A DNA stretch of 63,249 nt, taken from contig NZ_FXTJ01000019.1 of assembly GCF_900182545.1 (NCBI RefSeq), positions 1-63,249 of the forward strand. The letters are read 5' to 3'. A program made the position numbers and the translations under genes. This DNA is from Geodermatophilus aquaeductus (lineage in GTDB: Bacteria > Actinomycetota > Actinomycetes > Mycobacteriales > Geodermatophilaceae). Below the pieces are notes generated by a model. That model saw only the letters and a program-made list of their open reading frames with translations, did no database searches and was not told the DNA's origin. Below, in pieces: positions 1 to 7,227 of the stretch; the stretch's first letter is position 1; each line of letters starts with the position of its first letter.

Positions 1-348
1 ACTCACCGGGCGCGGCGTGCTCGTAGCGCACCACCCGGTGGTCGCGGCGCTCGAGCTGGGACAGCCGGCTGATCCCGCAGCGGCGCAGCACCGCTTCGGC
101 GGTCGAGGGCGCCACCCCGGTCTCGGCGGCCAGCCGGACCGCGCCCCAGCGCTTGCGCAGCCGCAGCGACACGATCCTCTTCGTCGTCGCCGGACCCGTC
201 TTGGCGGAGCTGGAGTGCGGGCGGCTGGAGCGGTCGGCCATACCGGCGCGGCCCGTCACCCGGTAGCGCTCGGCCCACCGGTCGGCGGTCTTCCAGCTCA
301 CCCCGAAGAACTCCGCGGCCCGGCACACGGCCTGACCGGCTGGATGGG
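1..348 (-). pseudogene. IS481-type transposase, N-terminal part (cut by window edge)
   Basis: Reading the minus strand from about 348 down to the window edge gives a helix-turn-helix region typical of IS481/IS630-like transposase N-termini. Recognisable pieces are VSWKTADRWAERYR, the basic ADRSSRPHSS segment, then RWGAVRLAAETG and a final RYEHAAPGE. The family normally continues with an integrase DDE core, which would lie outside the window. The usual first 20 or so residues before AVCRAAEFFG are missing: in their place the sequence runs straight into an IS3 fragment of the opposite strand, so this copy has no native start. I treat it as a broken or at least 5'-truncated transposase gene. Whether the DDE part is intact cannot be seen. 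Confidence 0.7.
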
Positions 349-349
349 C

Positions 350-571
350 GGCGTCGGCGTCTGCGGAGACGACGCCGCCATGGACTCCTTCTCGGCACTG
401 CTGCAGCGCAACGTCCTCGACCGGCAGCGCTGGGCCGTCCGGGAGGACCTGCGGCTGCAGATCATCACCAGGATCGAGCGCATCTACCAACGATGCCGCC
501 GGCAACGCCGACTCGGACGCCTCACGCCCATCGAGTTCGAGACACCGACCCAGGCCGCTCACGCGGCCTGA
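350..571 (+). pseudogene. IS3-family transposase OrfB, C-terminal remnant
   Basis: The plus frame ending at the TGA at 569-571 encodes the last 70 or so residues of an IS3-family OrfB. It has DDAAMDSFSALLQRN (equivalent of the usual DNAxxESFFxxLK), RQRWAVREDLR and IERIYQRCRRQRRLGRLTP, which precede the C-terminus in this family. The conserved final Glu of the DDE triad falls in the ESFF-like segment, but here it is replaced by Asp (MDSF). Everything upstream of about 350 is absent, replaced by the oppositely oriented IS481-type fragment. It cannot encode an active enzyme. It marks an old nested insertion or recombination between two IS elements. Confidence 0.7.
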
Positions 572-810
572 TCGCCTCTCCCGAACCGAGTCGACCGAGG
601 TCGGGGCAGTCCCCGGCGTCGGGTCTCCCGTGGGCATCGGCCGTGGAGCCGTGTCCGCTGATGTGGCAGGAACCGGAGGTCTCCCGACACTGACGCACAC
701 CGGTCGGCCTGTACGACCGGGATTCGGCATCTGTGGCGCGCGTCAGGGCCAGGGACTGATCGACACGGGCACTGCCCCTCGCCCTCCGCTACAGCACGGC
801 CCGTGACGTC
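572..810. other. Intergenic stretch without a gene
   Basis: I see no convincing coding sequence or repeat between the IS3 remnant and the end of the small gene that stops at 811. Frames open here have no family resemblance and no good ribosome binding site. Confidence 0.5.
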
Positions 811-1101
811 TCACAAGGCGTAGCGGGATGCATCTCGCTCGGCCGCCGGGTGATCCCACATGGGTCGACCGGCGGCATCCCAGACGCTGACGACACGCGG
901 ATGCCGGCTCAGCGCGTGCGGGTCCCGGCTGGTCCCTCGCACGAGCGCCACTGGCCCCTGTCGAGTGCGGCGCACGGTCACGACCTCACCGGTCGGCGCA
1001 TCGAGGCCGGGAATGCTGTCGACGCCGATCGCAGCGACGTCCACCTGCTCCCGGTCCCCCAGCTCATCGGGGACACGGAGCTCGACCGTCACCTCTGCCA
1101 T
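811..1101 (-). CDS. Free-standing propeptide-like protein related to the S8 protease prodomain
   Basis: A 96-residue protein whose ATG (1099-1101) follows a GGAAGG ribosome binding site. It aligns by eye with the first 100 residues of the subtilisin encoded upstream in the same direction: both begin with a V-x-VELR-x-P strand, both have a VRG strand in the middle (VVVRGE versus ALVRGT), and both end with L-x-x-H-x-x-V-x-x-x-W-x-DA and a closing Pro-rich stretch. In the protease this region is the I9-like propeptide that precedes the catalytic domain. Here it occurs alone, with no catalytic residues and no signal peptide. Family knowledge: S8 propeptides act as folding chaperones and tight autoinhibitors. 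I infer that this protein inhibits or assists the subtilisin in trans. It is the last gene of a three-gene minus-strand group. Confidence 0.75.
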   Translation of the reverse strand: MAEVTVELRVPDELGDREQVDVAAIGVDSIPGLDAPTGEVVTVRRTRQGPVALVRGTSRDPHALSRHPRVVSVWDAAGRPMWDHPAAERDASRYAL

Positions 1102-1208
1102 GACCACGCCTTCCGTACTGGGCGTGCACGCAGCATCGCCCGGGAAGGAGTATGCGCCCTCCCGGTGCCGGGACACGCCCAGCGACGCCCAGCCAGCTCC
1201 CCGGATGC

Positions 1209-1430
1209 CTAGCGCAGGGTGGGAGGACCGCCGGCCGCCAGTCCCCTGCTCGTCGGCGCCGGTGAGGCGGCGGGACTCCCGGCGCCGCCCGTGCCGCCTC
1301 GTGACCCGAGCCGCGGTGCGGCTCCGGCGTCGACATCCGTCGATGAGCTGCCCGACACGCTTCCCTGCGTCGGGGCGCCCGTGACCGTCCTCGTCCCGTA
1401 GTCGTCCACCTCGATGGTGATGCGGATCAT
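1209..1430 (-). CDS. Small hypothetical protein between protease and orphan propeptide
   Basis: 73 residues. The start is convincing: the ATG at 1430 follows a GGAGGAGGG Shine-Dalgarno sequence. The first 13 residues (MIRITIEVDDYGT) look like one ordered beta strand and turn. The rest is rich in Gly, Ala, Ser and Pro and is probably disordered. I recognise no family. It lies 63 bases after the subtilisin stop and 107 bases before the orphan propeptide gene, so it is likely co-transcribed with both. A role connected with the protease is inference from position only. The very strong ribosome binding site argues that it is really translated. Confidence 0.6.
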   Translation of the reverse strand: MIRITIEVDDYGTRTVTGAPTQGSVSGSSSTDVDAGAAPRLGSRGGTGGAGSPAASPAPTSRGLAAGGPPTLR

Positions 1431-1493
1431 CAGCCCTCCTCCATCTCACGCGATGCCCGCCGCTCGTGACGGCCACGGGCGTCGATCGCACGG

Positions 1494-3068
1494 TCAGTCG
1501 CTGGCGAGGATGCAGTACCGACCCTCGAAGTCGACGTCCTGATCCGTCACGTTCTGCACGGTGATCCAGTAGGTGACGTGGTCCCCGTCGGCCCGCTCGA
1601 CCTCGACGTCCCAGCTGAGCTGCGGACCGCCGGGCCTCGGACTGGTGGGCATGACGCTCCACGTCACGTGCCAGACGGCGGGCCAGTTGAACGTGAACCA
1701 CCGCTGTGTCGCGTGAGGGGGGATCTGCCCGTGCCACTGGATGCCGCAGATGGGGTGCTCGTGCGGCGCTCGCGTCATCGACCGGTACGCGCGCTGAGCG
1801 CTGATCATGCCGTGGCCGCTGTTGGCGTCCCAGCCGGCCGCGCAGAGGTCCTTGGCCGTCTGCTGCAGCAGCAGTTTCGCGTTGGCCTGCTGAAGCGTTG
1901 GTCGGGCGTCGCGTAGCAGGGCCAGCACACCGGCCGCGACGGGGCAAGCGGCCGACGTGCCGTTGTCGTTCTGCGTGTACCCGGTGAAATGACTGGGGGC
2001 GCAGAAGTTGGGCTTGTCGGGCGCGAGCGCCGCCGGGCCCTGGGACGTGTAGCCGATCCACTGCTCGTCGATGTTGGCGGCGCCGACGGTCATCACCAGC
2101 GGGTGTCCGTTCGCCCCCCAGATGCTGCGGCCCGGCCCGACGTCGCTGCCGCATCGACCGGAGGGACACTGCTGTCCGCAGTTGCCTGCAGCGAAGGTCA
2201 CCAGGATGCCGCGGTTGATCGTCTCGACGACCTTCCGGGTGAACGGGTGATTCGGGTTCGTGCAGTAGTCGGGCGCCCAGTTCTCCTGGTACATCCCCCA
2301 GCTGTTCGTGAGGATCTGCGGGGTGCCGTCGGTCTCGTACCGCGCGAGTGCCCAGTTGTAGCCGGCGATGGCGTCGGACAGGAACCCGTCGATGTCGGCG
2401 GACGACTTGAGCAGTCCGATGTCGTAGATGGCCGCGTCCGGAGCGACCGTGAGTACCGCGTTGGCGCACATCGAGCCGTGATAGTGGGCGCCGTCGTCGC
2501 CGGGCGGCGATCCGCCCGACGGCGACCAACCGTCGATCACCTTGCCGGGGAACGAACCGCCCCGTACACCGGTGTCGACGACGCCGACGACGATGCCGCT
2601 GCCGCGGATGCCCTCCGCCCACACCTGGTCGGCACCGAGGTACGCCGCGACCTCGTCGTCGGTCCCGTGCGCACCCCCGGGCCCGGGATCGCAATCGCAG
2701 CCGTTCTCCGGGCACGGACACGCAGCGGTCGCTCCGACGAGCGCCAGGTCGCCAGGCTGGAGGGATGGGCGCTCGAAGGCCTGGACGCGTGCATCCGTCC
2801 AGATCGCGGCGACCGGACCGTGGGTCAGGAGGTCCGTCTCGGACACGCCGTCCGGGACCTCGCCACGCACGACGACCAACTGCTCGTCGCGCCGGAGCCC
2901 CATGGCCCTGACGACGTCCGCGTTCTCCGGAGGAGGCACCGGTTGCGGGGTGTAGCCCCCGTCGAGTTCGAAGGGCAGGTCGTGGAGTACATCGGATGCG
3001 TATGCGGAGTCTGCTCCGCGCAGGTCGGCAGCCGGCCCGCGAAGCTCCACCAGGACTCGACGTGGCAT
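1494..3068 (-). CDS. S8 (subtilisin-like) serine peptidase, no signal peptide
   Basis: 524 residues. The start is preceded by GGGAGGAG. Residues 1-100 form an I9-like propeptide region, then a Cys-rich linker (CPCPENGCDCDPGP, about 118-130). The catalytic domain has the full triad: Asp165 in VGVVDTG, His197 in HYHGSM, Ser372 in NGTSAACP, with the oxyanion Asn296 in AAGNCG. About 100 residues after the catalytic core form a beta-rich C-terminal domain (WHGQIPPHATQRWFTF and onward). The enzyme should hydrolyse peptide bonds. I see no N-terminal signal or Tat motif, so either it works in the cytoplasm or leaves by an unusual route. Unusual cysteines (about 297-306) suggest disulfides or metal binding. 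It is followed by a small gene and then by a free-standing copy of its own prodomain. Its own promoter with 11-bp repeats lies at 3144-3186. Confidence 0.92.
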   Translation of the reverse strand: MPRRVLVELRGPAADLRGADSAYASDVLHDLPFELDGGYTPQPVPPPENADVVRAMGLRRDEQLVVVRGEVPDGVSETDLLTHGPVAAIWTDARVQAFERPSLQPGDLALVGATAACPCPENGCDCDPGPGGAHGTDDEVAAYLGADQVWAEGIRGSGIVVGVVDTGVRGGSFPGKVIDGWSPSGGSPPGDDGAHYHGSMCANAVLTVAPDAAIYDIGLLKSSADIDGFLSDAIAGYNWALARYETDGTPQILTNSWGMYQENWAPDYCTNPNHPFTRKVVETINRGILVTFAAGNCGQQCPSGRCGSDVGPGRSIWGANGHPLVMTVGAANIDEQWIGYTSQGPAALAPDKPNFCAPSHFTGYTQNDNGTSAACPVAAGVLALLRDARPTLQQANAKLLLQQTAKDLCAAGWDANSGHGMISAQRAYRSMTRAPHEHPICGIQWHGQIPPHATQRWFTFNWPAVWHVTWSVMPTSPRPGGPQLSWDVEVERADGDHVTYWITVQNVTDQDVDFEGRYCILASD

Positions 3069-3143
3069 CAGGGTGCTCCTCCCTCAGCGTGGCCGTTCGG
3101 GGCGAACCGCGGCCCGATCCCGCGGGGACCCCGCAGTGCGGCC

Positions 3144-3186
3144 ATCGTCGCCGCGCCTCATCACGAGGACGTCACCACTTCGTCAC
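3144..3186 (-). promoter_or_regulatory. Promoter with SARP-type 11-bp direct repeats for the subtilisin gene
   Basis: On the minus strand: GTGAC (3186-3182), six bases, GTGAC (3175-3171), six bases, GTGAT (3164-3160), ten bases, then the -10-like GACGAT (3149-3144). The repeats start exactly 11 bases apart. The predicted transcript start is about 70 bases before the subtilisin ATG. The first repeat overlaps the stop codon of the upstream small gene. Confidence 0.6.
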
Positions 3187-3470
3187 TCCTGCTGCGGTGA
3201 CGGACTGCTCCGCCGGTCGCCGTCCTCCCCGGCGGGGGATCTGCGTGTCCGCGCGAGGTACTGCGCCGTCGTGGTGAGCCGGTCGACTCGGGCCAACCGC
3301 CGACGTTCCACCTCACTGAGCCGGCTGTCGGACGCGGAGACGACGAGGGAGTCGGCGTGGCGCTCCCAGACATCGAGCCCCAAGGGCATGTCGAGCAGAT
3401 CCGAGACGCTCCTGCCGGGGGCCGGCGTGAGCCGCGCGACCCACGTCTCCTCACCCGTCGCCACGCACAC
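3183..3470 (-). CDS. Free-standing propeptide-like protein related to the M14 carboxypeptidase prodomain
   Basis: About 95 residues with a GTG start at 3470 (or GTG at 3464). It overlaps the last 20 bases of the carboxypeptidase gene, so the two are translationally linked. Its N-terminal half is clearly homologous to residues 1-70 of that carboxypeptidase: both share a SxxDLxxxxLGLDVWE block (seven identical residues LGLDVWE), then DxLVVxA, an acidic/basic helix and a YL-x-R end. In the enzyme this is the activation-peptide region before the catalytic domain. No catalytic domain follows here; the C-terminus is a charged Ser/Gln tail. Family knowledge: M14 propeptides inhibit their enzymes by covering the active site. 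I infer a trans-acting inhibitor or folding aid. The start codon is uncertain. Confidence 0.75.
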   Translation of the reverse strand: MCVATGEETWVARLTPAPGRSVSDLLDMPLGLDVWERHADSLVVSASDSRLSEVERRRLARVDRLTTTAQYLARTRRSPAGEDGDRRSSPSPQQE

Positions 3471-4614
3471 CGTCCTGGGGTTGCTCGAGGACCCGCTGGA
3501 GGAACTCGAGTGCGGCGGGGCGATTCTCCTCCCAGCAGGGGCGGATCTGGTCGGCCGGCAGGATGAACCCGCCCTCCTCCCAGGTGGCGGGACGTAGTTC
3601 GACGGTCAGTGACACGGCGTCGTACTCGCCGTAGGTCCAGTCGGCGGTGTCCCCCGCCGTCGGGTAGAGCTTCGAGGACTGTTTCGCGGTGTAGGTCTTG
3701 TGGTGCACCTTGGCGATCTGCCGCTCCATCTCCTCCGCGAGTTCCCGCAGAGCGCGGAGGTCGGACGCGTCCTTGATCGACTCGGACGTGTAGCCCCACG
3801 GGTACAGGATCAGCTGCGAGTAGCTGTGGTAGGTCAGGACGCCGGTGAACTGCTGGCCGGCGACCAGGTCCCGCACCGCGCGTACCTCCGGCTCGGAGAA
3901 GGCCCGGGGGCCCACGTAGGTGTCGTCCGAGGCGACATGGCTCGAGGTGCTGCCGTTCAACGTGCCCCACATGTAGCCGTAGTTGCGGTTCGGGTCGACG
4001 CCGAAGCTGCCGTCGTGGTTCCGGCGCCGGTTCTTGCGCCACAGCCGGTGCGCCGGAGTCTGCGTGTACTCGTGGCCGTCCGGGTTGACCATGGGGGCCA
4101 CCCAGACCTCGCTCTGCTGCAGCCACCCCTGCACGGGGTCGGCGGAGGAGTTCAGGAGCAGGTGCTCGGCCAGCAGGTACGGGACCTCGACGGAGATCCA
4201 CTCCCGGGCGTGGTGGCAGCCGAGGAAGGCGATCTTGCGGGTGCTGCCGCGGCGCTCACCGATGCGCAGGGCCCAGAGTGGGCGGCCCTCCACGCTGCGC
4301 CCGATCTCGCGGAGCTCGGCCAGCTCCGGGTGGGCCTCGGCCAGGCCCCGCAGGTCCTGCTCGAGGGTCGCCACCGTGTGGTAGCCGGACACGGCGGCGT
4401 CCGTCGCGAACCTCGACAGGTAGGGGTCGATCATCTGCAACTGCTCGATGCCGTAGCCCATGGCCTCCAGCCGACCGATCTGCGCCTCGTCGGCCTGCAC
4501 CACCAGGTGGTCGGGCTCGACCTCCCACACGTCGAGCCCGAGGGAGGCGGTCATGAGGTCGGTCAGGGAGACCCGCGCGCTGGGGGACGTGACTGCCACG
4601 ATCAAGCCGGCCAT
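3451..4614 (-). CDS. M14 zinc carboxypeptidase with N-terminal propeptide
   Basis: 387 residues from the ATG at 4614, which has AGGAGAG seven bases upstream; a farther upstream Met lacks such a site. Residues 1-70 are a propeptide-like domain (LGLDVWEVEPDHLVV). The catalytic domain follows with zinc ligands His135 and Glu138 (CHHAREW) and His263 (TYHSYSQ), the substrate carboxylate-binding region NPDG and DPNRNYGYMW, and the general base Glu339 in TVELRP. It should remove C-terminal amino acids from peptides, like carboxypeptidases A/T. No signal peptide is visible. The following gene is an orphan copy of the propeptide. A repeat-bearing promoter lies at 4756-4799. Confidence 0.92.
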   Translation of the reverse strand: MAGLIVAVTSPSARVSLTDLMTASLGLDVWEVEPDHLVVQADEAQIGRLEAMGYGIEQLQMIDPYLSRFATDAAVSGYHTVATLEQDLRGLAEAHPELAELREIGRSVEGRPLWALRIGERRGSTRKIAFLGCHHAREWISVEVPYLLAEHLLLNSSADPVQGWLQQSEVWVAPMVNPDGHEYTQTPAHRLWRKNRRRNHDGSFGVDPNRNYGYMWGTLNGSTSSHVASDDTYVGPRAFSEPEVRAVRDLVAGQQFTGVLTYHSYSQLILYPWGYTSESIKDASDLRALRELAEEMERQIAKVHHKTYTAKQSSKLYPTAGDTADWTYGEYDAVSLTVELRPATWEEGGFILPADQIRPCWEENRPAALEFLQRVLEQPQDGVRGDG

Positions 4615-5276
4615 GGGTCTCTCCTGTTCAGGGATCCGGCGCAACAGGACTGCCCGCGGGCAACGCTCGAAGCGGGTCTGGGTCGACGTCGCCCATGAAC
4701 GCCCGCCAGGCCGCGTCCCGCGGCAGCCCGTCTCGGATGAGTCCTCCGTGTCGGCACGCTAGGCCGGTCTCCGTCACAGCGATGTCAATTCCCTGTCACG
4801 ACTGTGCGCGGCCGACAGGACCGCGAAGCTCGCTGGACGACGGGTCCCGGGCGCCGCGGACGACGAGATCGTTCGGCAGTTGGAGACACAGACGTCCATC
4901 CGCGGGCTGCCGATCGTGATGCACGAGCAGACCACGGCCCACCGCTGCCCCGTCCAGGCGGAGTGGCGCCGCGACGAGGACACCGCCGACACCCCCTTCC
5001 GCGGGGGACCACGCTCCCGAGCAGCCTCCTCGATCACGTGGAGCAGACGGCGGACCGGGAGGACACCCGTCGCCACCCTCTCGGCCGAGCGGACCGACGA
5101 CCGTGATGCCGTCTCGTCGACCGGGTCTACCCATGCGGGTAGGCCGCCCCCACGATGCCGGTCACGGAGGTCCTCACGGCACGGCCACCAGCGAGGCCCC
5201 GGGCCCGGAGACGAGCTCGGACAGCGGTTCCGCCACCGGGATGCGGTCGTCCGGCAGACGTCGTGTCCAGCTCCGG
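4615..5276. other. Intergenic region upstream of the carboxypeptidase
   Basis: Apart from the promoter at 4756-4799 I find no convincing gene. A plus-strand open frame around 4800-5080 contains ordinary-looking residues (DDEIVRQLETQTSIRGLP) but has no start with a ribosome binding site, later degenerates to Arg/Ser-rich sequence and matches no family I know. It may be a decayed gene. Confidence 0.4.
4756..4799 (-). promoter_or_regulatory. Promoter with three 11-bp-spaced repeats for the carboxypeptidase gene
   Basis: Minus strand: GTGAC (4799-4795), six bases, TTGAC (4788-4784), six bases, GTGAC (4777-4773), eleven bases, TAGCGT (4761-4756). This is one of the clearest copies of the repeat-plus-hexamer arrangement in the window, about 140 bases before the ATG at 4614. 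Confidence 0.65.
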
Positions 5277-6449
5277 TCAGACGTCCGATGACCCATAGGT
5301 GGCCTGGCTGCGCCCCGACGGGAGGGCTCCTGCGCTTTCCAGCCAGCCGACCAGGGCGGCCACGTCCATGGCCAGGATCCGGAGAGCGAGCTCCGGGGTG
5401 ACCGTCGTCAGCACGTCGTGCTCGCTGTGGATGTTCGCGTTGGCGCTGTCGGCACCCTCGATGGTCAGGACCGCCGGGATCCCGGCGTCGATGAACGGCA
5501 CGTGGTCACTGGCGAACGGCTCCAGCGAGGTCTCGACGACGAGATCGGTGTACGTCGTCGCGGCCGCAGCGAGGGCGTCGATCATCCCCGACGACAGGGG
5601 CGCTCCCTCCAGGAGCACGGTCGGCGCGGCCGTGTTGAGCGACCCCACCATGTCGAGGTTGAGCACGGCCCGGATCCTGCTCCGCTCGGTCCCGGCCAGG
5701 CCGGCGACGTACTGGCGGCTTCCGTGCAGGCCCTCCTCCTCGCCGCCGAAGAGGATCACACGCAGGTCGTGATGCCAGGCGTGGCTGCTCAGGACCCGCG
5801 CGAGCTCGAGCACGCCCGCCGATCCGCTGCCGTTGTCGTCGGCCCCGGGCGCTGGAGCCGAGGGACCTCCCGCGAGGTTGATGGAGTCCAGGTGAGCGGT
5901 GACCAGGACGACCCCGAGGTCGCCGACGCGGGAGCCCGGGAGGTCGGCCACCACGTTGAGGCTGGTACCGGCGCCCACGGTGATCTCCGGACGCGCGACG
6001 GCGAAGCCGAGATCGGTCAGCCGGTCGGACACCTGGTCCGCCGCCTGCCGGAAGCCGGCACTCAGGGAGTGTCGCGTCGGCAGTCCGGCGAGGAAGGCGA
6101 GCTCCTGCTCGAACGACTGCTGGGACAGCGCTCCTACCAGGTCCGCGGTCAGCGGGTCGGCCGCGCGGGGGGTCGGCCGCGGCCGGTCGACCACGACGGT
6201 GCCCATCGGCAACGGTTCGATCCGCCAGTGGAGGTGCTCGTCCGGCTCCTCGGGCGCCGCCGTCCCCTCCGCCGGCATCGCGATGACGAGGTGCCGCCCG
6301 TGGTCCAGCAGCACCGGCACATCGGGATGACGGATCTGGAAGGAACGGCCCACCTGGGTGACGAGGGCGGGGGGCCCGGCCCGGCCCGCTACCTCGGGGT
6401 CCCAGTCCAGGGTCTGGTCCCCCAGGCGTGCCCACGGCTGTGTGCTCAT
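5277..6449 (-). CDS. M28 zinc aminopeptidase
   Basis: 390 residues. The C-terminal 270 residues are an M28 di-zinc peptidase with every metal ligand visible: His186 (TAHLDS), Asp204 (GADDNGSG), Glu237/238 (FGGEEEGLHGS), Asp266 (LNLDMVG) and His341 (NIHSEHD). SDHVPF marks the usual loop. The first 110 residues are an extra domain that I do not recognise. No signal peptide or lipobox is seen. It should release N-terminal amino acids from peptides. The start ATG has no good ribosome binding site of its own. Instead it overlaps the stop codon of an 18-codon leader frame that has a strong site, so translation probably depends on coupling. It lies downstream of the M43 and LTxxQ genes in the same orientation. 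Confidence 0.9.
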   Translation of the reverse strand: MSTQPWARLGDQTLDWDPEVAGRAGPPALVTQVGRSFQIRHPDVPVLLDHGRHLVIAMPAEGTAAPEEPDEHLHWRIEPLPMGTVVVDRPRPTPRAADPLTADLVGALSQQSFEQELAFLAGLPTRHSLSAGFRQAADQVSDRLTDLGFAVARPEITVGAGTSLNVVADLPGSRVGDLGVVLVTAHLDSINLAGGPSAPAPGADDNGSGSAGVLELARVLSSHAWHHDLRVILFGGEEEGLHGSRQYVAGLAGTERSRIRAVLNLDMVGSLNTAAPTVLLEGAPLSSGMIDALAAAATTYTDLVVETSLEPFASDHVPFIDAGIPAVLTIEGADSANANIHSEHDVLTTVTPELALRILAMDVAALVGWLESAGALPSGRSQATYGSSDV

Positions 6450-6502
6450 GACGTGGTCCCGCGTCGCGTCTCGAGCAGGTCGGGACCCGCGTGCACTCGC
6501 AT
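6446..6502 (-). CDS. 18-codon leader peptide coupled to the M28 gene
   Basis: A frame MRVHAGPDLLETRRGTTS begins at the ATG at 6502, directly behind GGAGGAGTGACC, by far the best ribosome binding site in the 136-base gap. It ends with TGA inside TCATGA, overlapping the ATG of the M28 peptidase by the classical ATGA arrangement. The M28 start itself lacks a Shine-Dalgarno sequence. The likely role is delivery of ribosomes to the M28 start, perhaps with attenuation. The peptide itself has no recognisable function. Confidence 0.5.
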   Translation of the reverse strand: MRVHAGPDLLETRRGTTS

Positions 6503-6585
6503 GGTCACTCCTCCGGTCCCTGGCGGCATCCTGCCGCTCTGGCCTCGGCGCGGAAGGCCGGCCAGGACCTCGCGGACGTCCGCGG

Positions 6586-7212
6586 TCATCCCGGGTCTGC
6601 CTTCAGGCGCGTGAACTGTTCCTGTTGTCCGGGGGTGAGCAGCGCCAGGAGCCGTGCGGAACCGGCCTCGTCGGCGTCCGCCACCCGGTCCGCGAACCCG
6701 GCCGAGTCGCCGGTGCGCTGTCCCTCACGGCCCCGCACGGCGCTGGACTCGGCGAGCACCCGGGTGTACTCCCGCTCGTTCTCCTCCGCCACCGTCGCCA
6801 CCTGCCTGCGTTGCTCCTCCGTGAGGCGCAGGACGCCGGCGACGTCCTCGTCCAGGAGCGCGTCACCGCCCCGGACCCGCCACGACAGGCGGTGCAGCCG
6901 TGCGGTGCGCTCCGCGCCGAGGAGCCGTTCGACCTGGCGCTCGACCTCCTGCCGCGCGGGGAGCGCGGCAGGGTCGAGGTGCGGCGGTCGCCACGCCTGA
7001 CCGGCGTAGGTCCGCCGCAAGGCCTCGCGGTAGCGCCGGTCGATCTCCGACGCCCGGGCGACCTCGTCGTCCGACATCCCCAGGAACCGCTGGACGTCCG
7101 GGCTGACGATCAGCGTCACGAGCTCACCGGCCGCGGCGTAGCCGTCACCGGTCACCCGCAGCCGACCGGCCCCCGGGTCGCCGAGGCGCAGCTCGCCGGA
7201 TCGGTACGCCAT
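6586..7212 (-). CDS. LTxxQ-type (Spy/CpxP-like) helical protein
   Basis: 208 residues, predicted almost entirely helical. It has repeats of the LTxxQ pattern: LRLTEEQRRQVATVAEENEREY near 130 and LLTPGQQEQFTRL at the C-terminus, as in Spy/CpxP-like proteins. Residues 1-55 are beta-rich (MAYRSGELRLGDPGAGRLRV). Unlike Spy it has no signal peptide. In the family these proteins bind unfolded or toxic substrates as ATP-independent chaperones or sense envelope stress. The gene starts 15 bases after the M43 peptidase stop and is surely in its operon. A substrate-chaperone or inhibitor role for the neighbouring peptidase is plausible but only inferred. Its ribosome binding site is weak, in line with coupling. 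Confidence 0.65.
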   Translation of the reverse strand: MAYRSGELRLGDPGAGRLRVTGDGYAAAGELVTLIVSPDVQRFLGMSDDEVARASEIDRRYREALRRTYAGQAWRPPHLDPAALPARQEVERQVERLLGAERTARLHRLSWRVRGGDALLDEDVAGVLRLTEEQRRQVATVAEENEREYTRVLAESSAVRGREGQRTGDSAGFADRVADADEAGSARLLALLTPGQQEQFTRLKADPG

Positions 7213-7227
7213 GTCGGAACGGCCAGG

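Noticed and set aside
850..1384. Long plus-strand open frames opposite the subtilisin operon
   Set aside because: They are antisense shadows of GC-rich coding DNA, with Arg/Pro/Ala-rich translations, no ribosome site and no family resemblance.
4880..5076. Plus frame starting METQTSIRGLP as a possible regulator gene
   Set aside because: No ribosome binding site, downstream sequence becomes Arg/Ser-rich and no motif supports a function.
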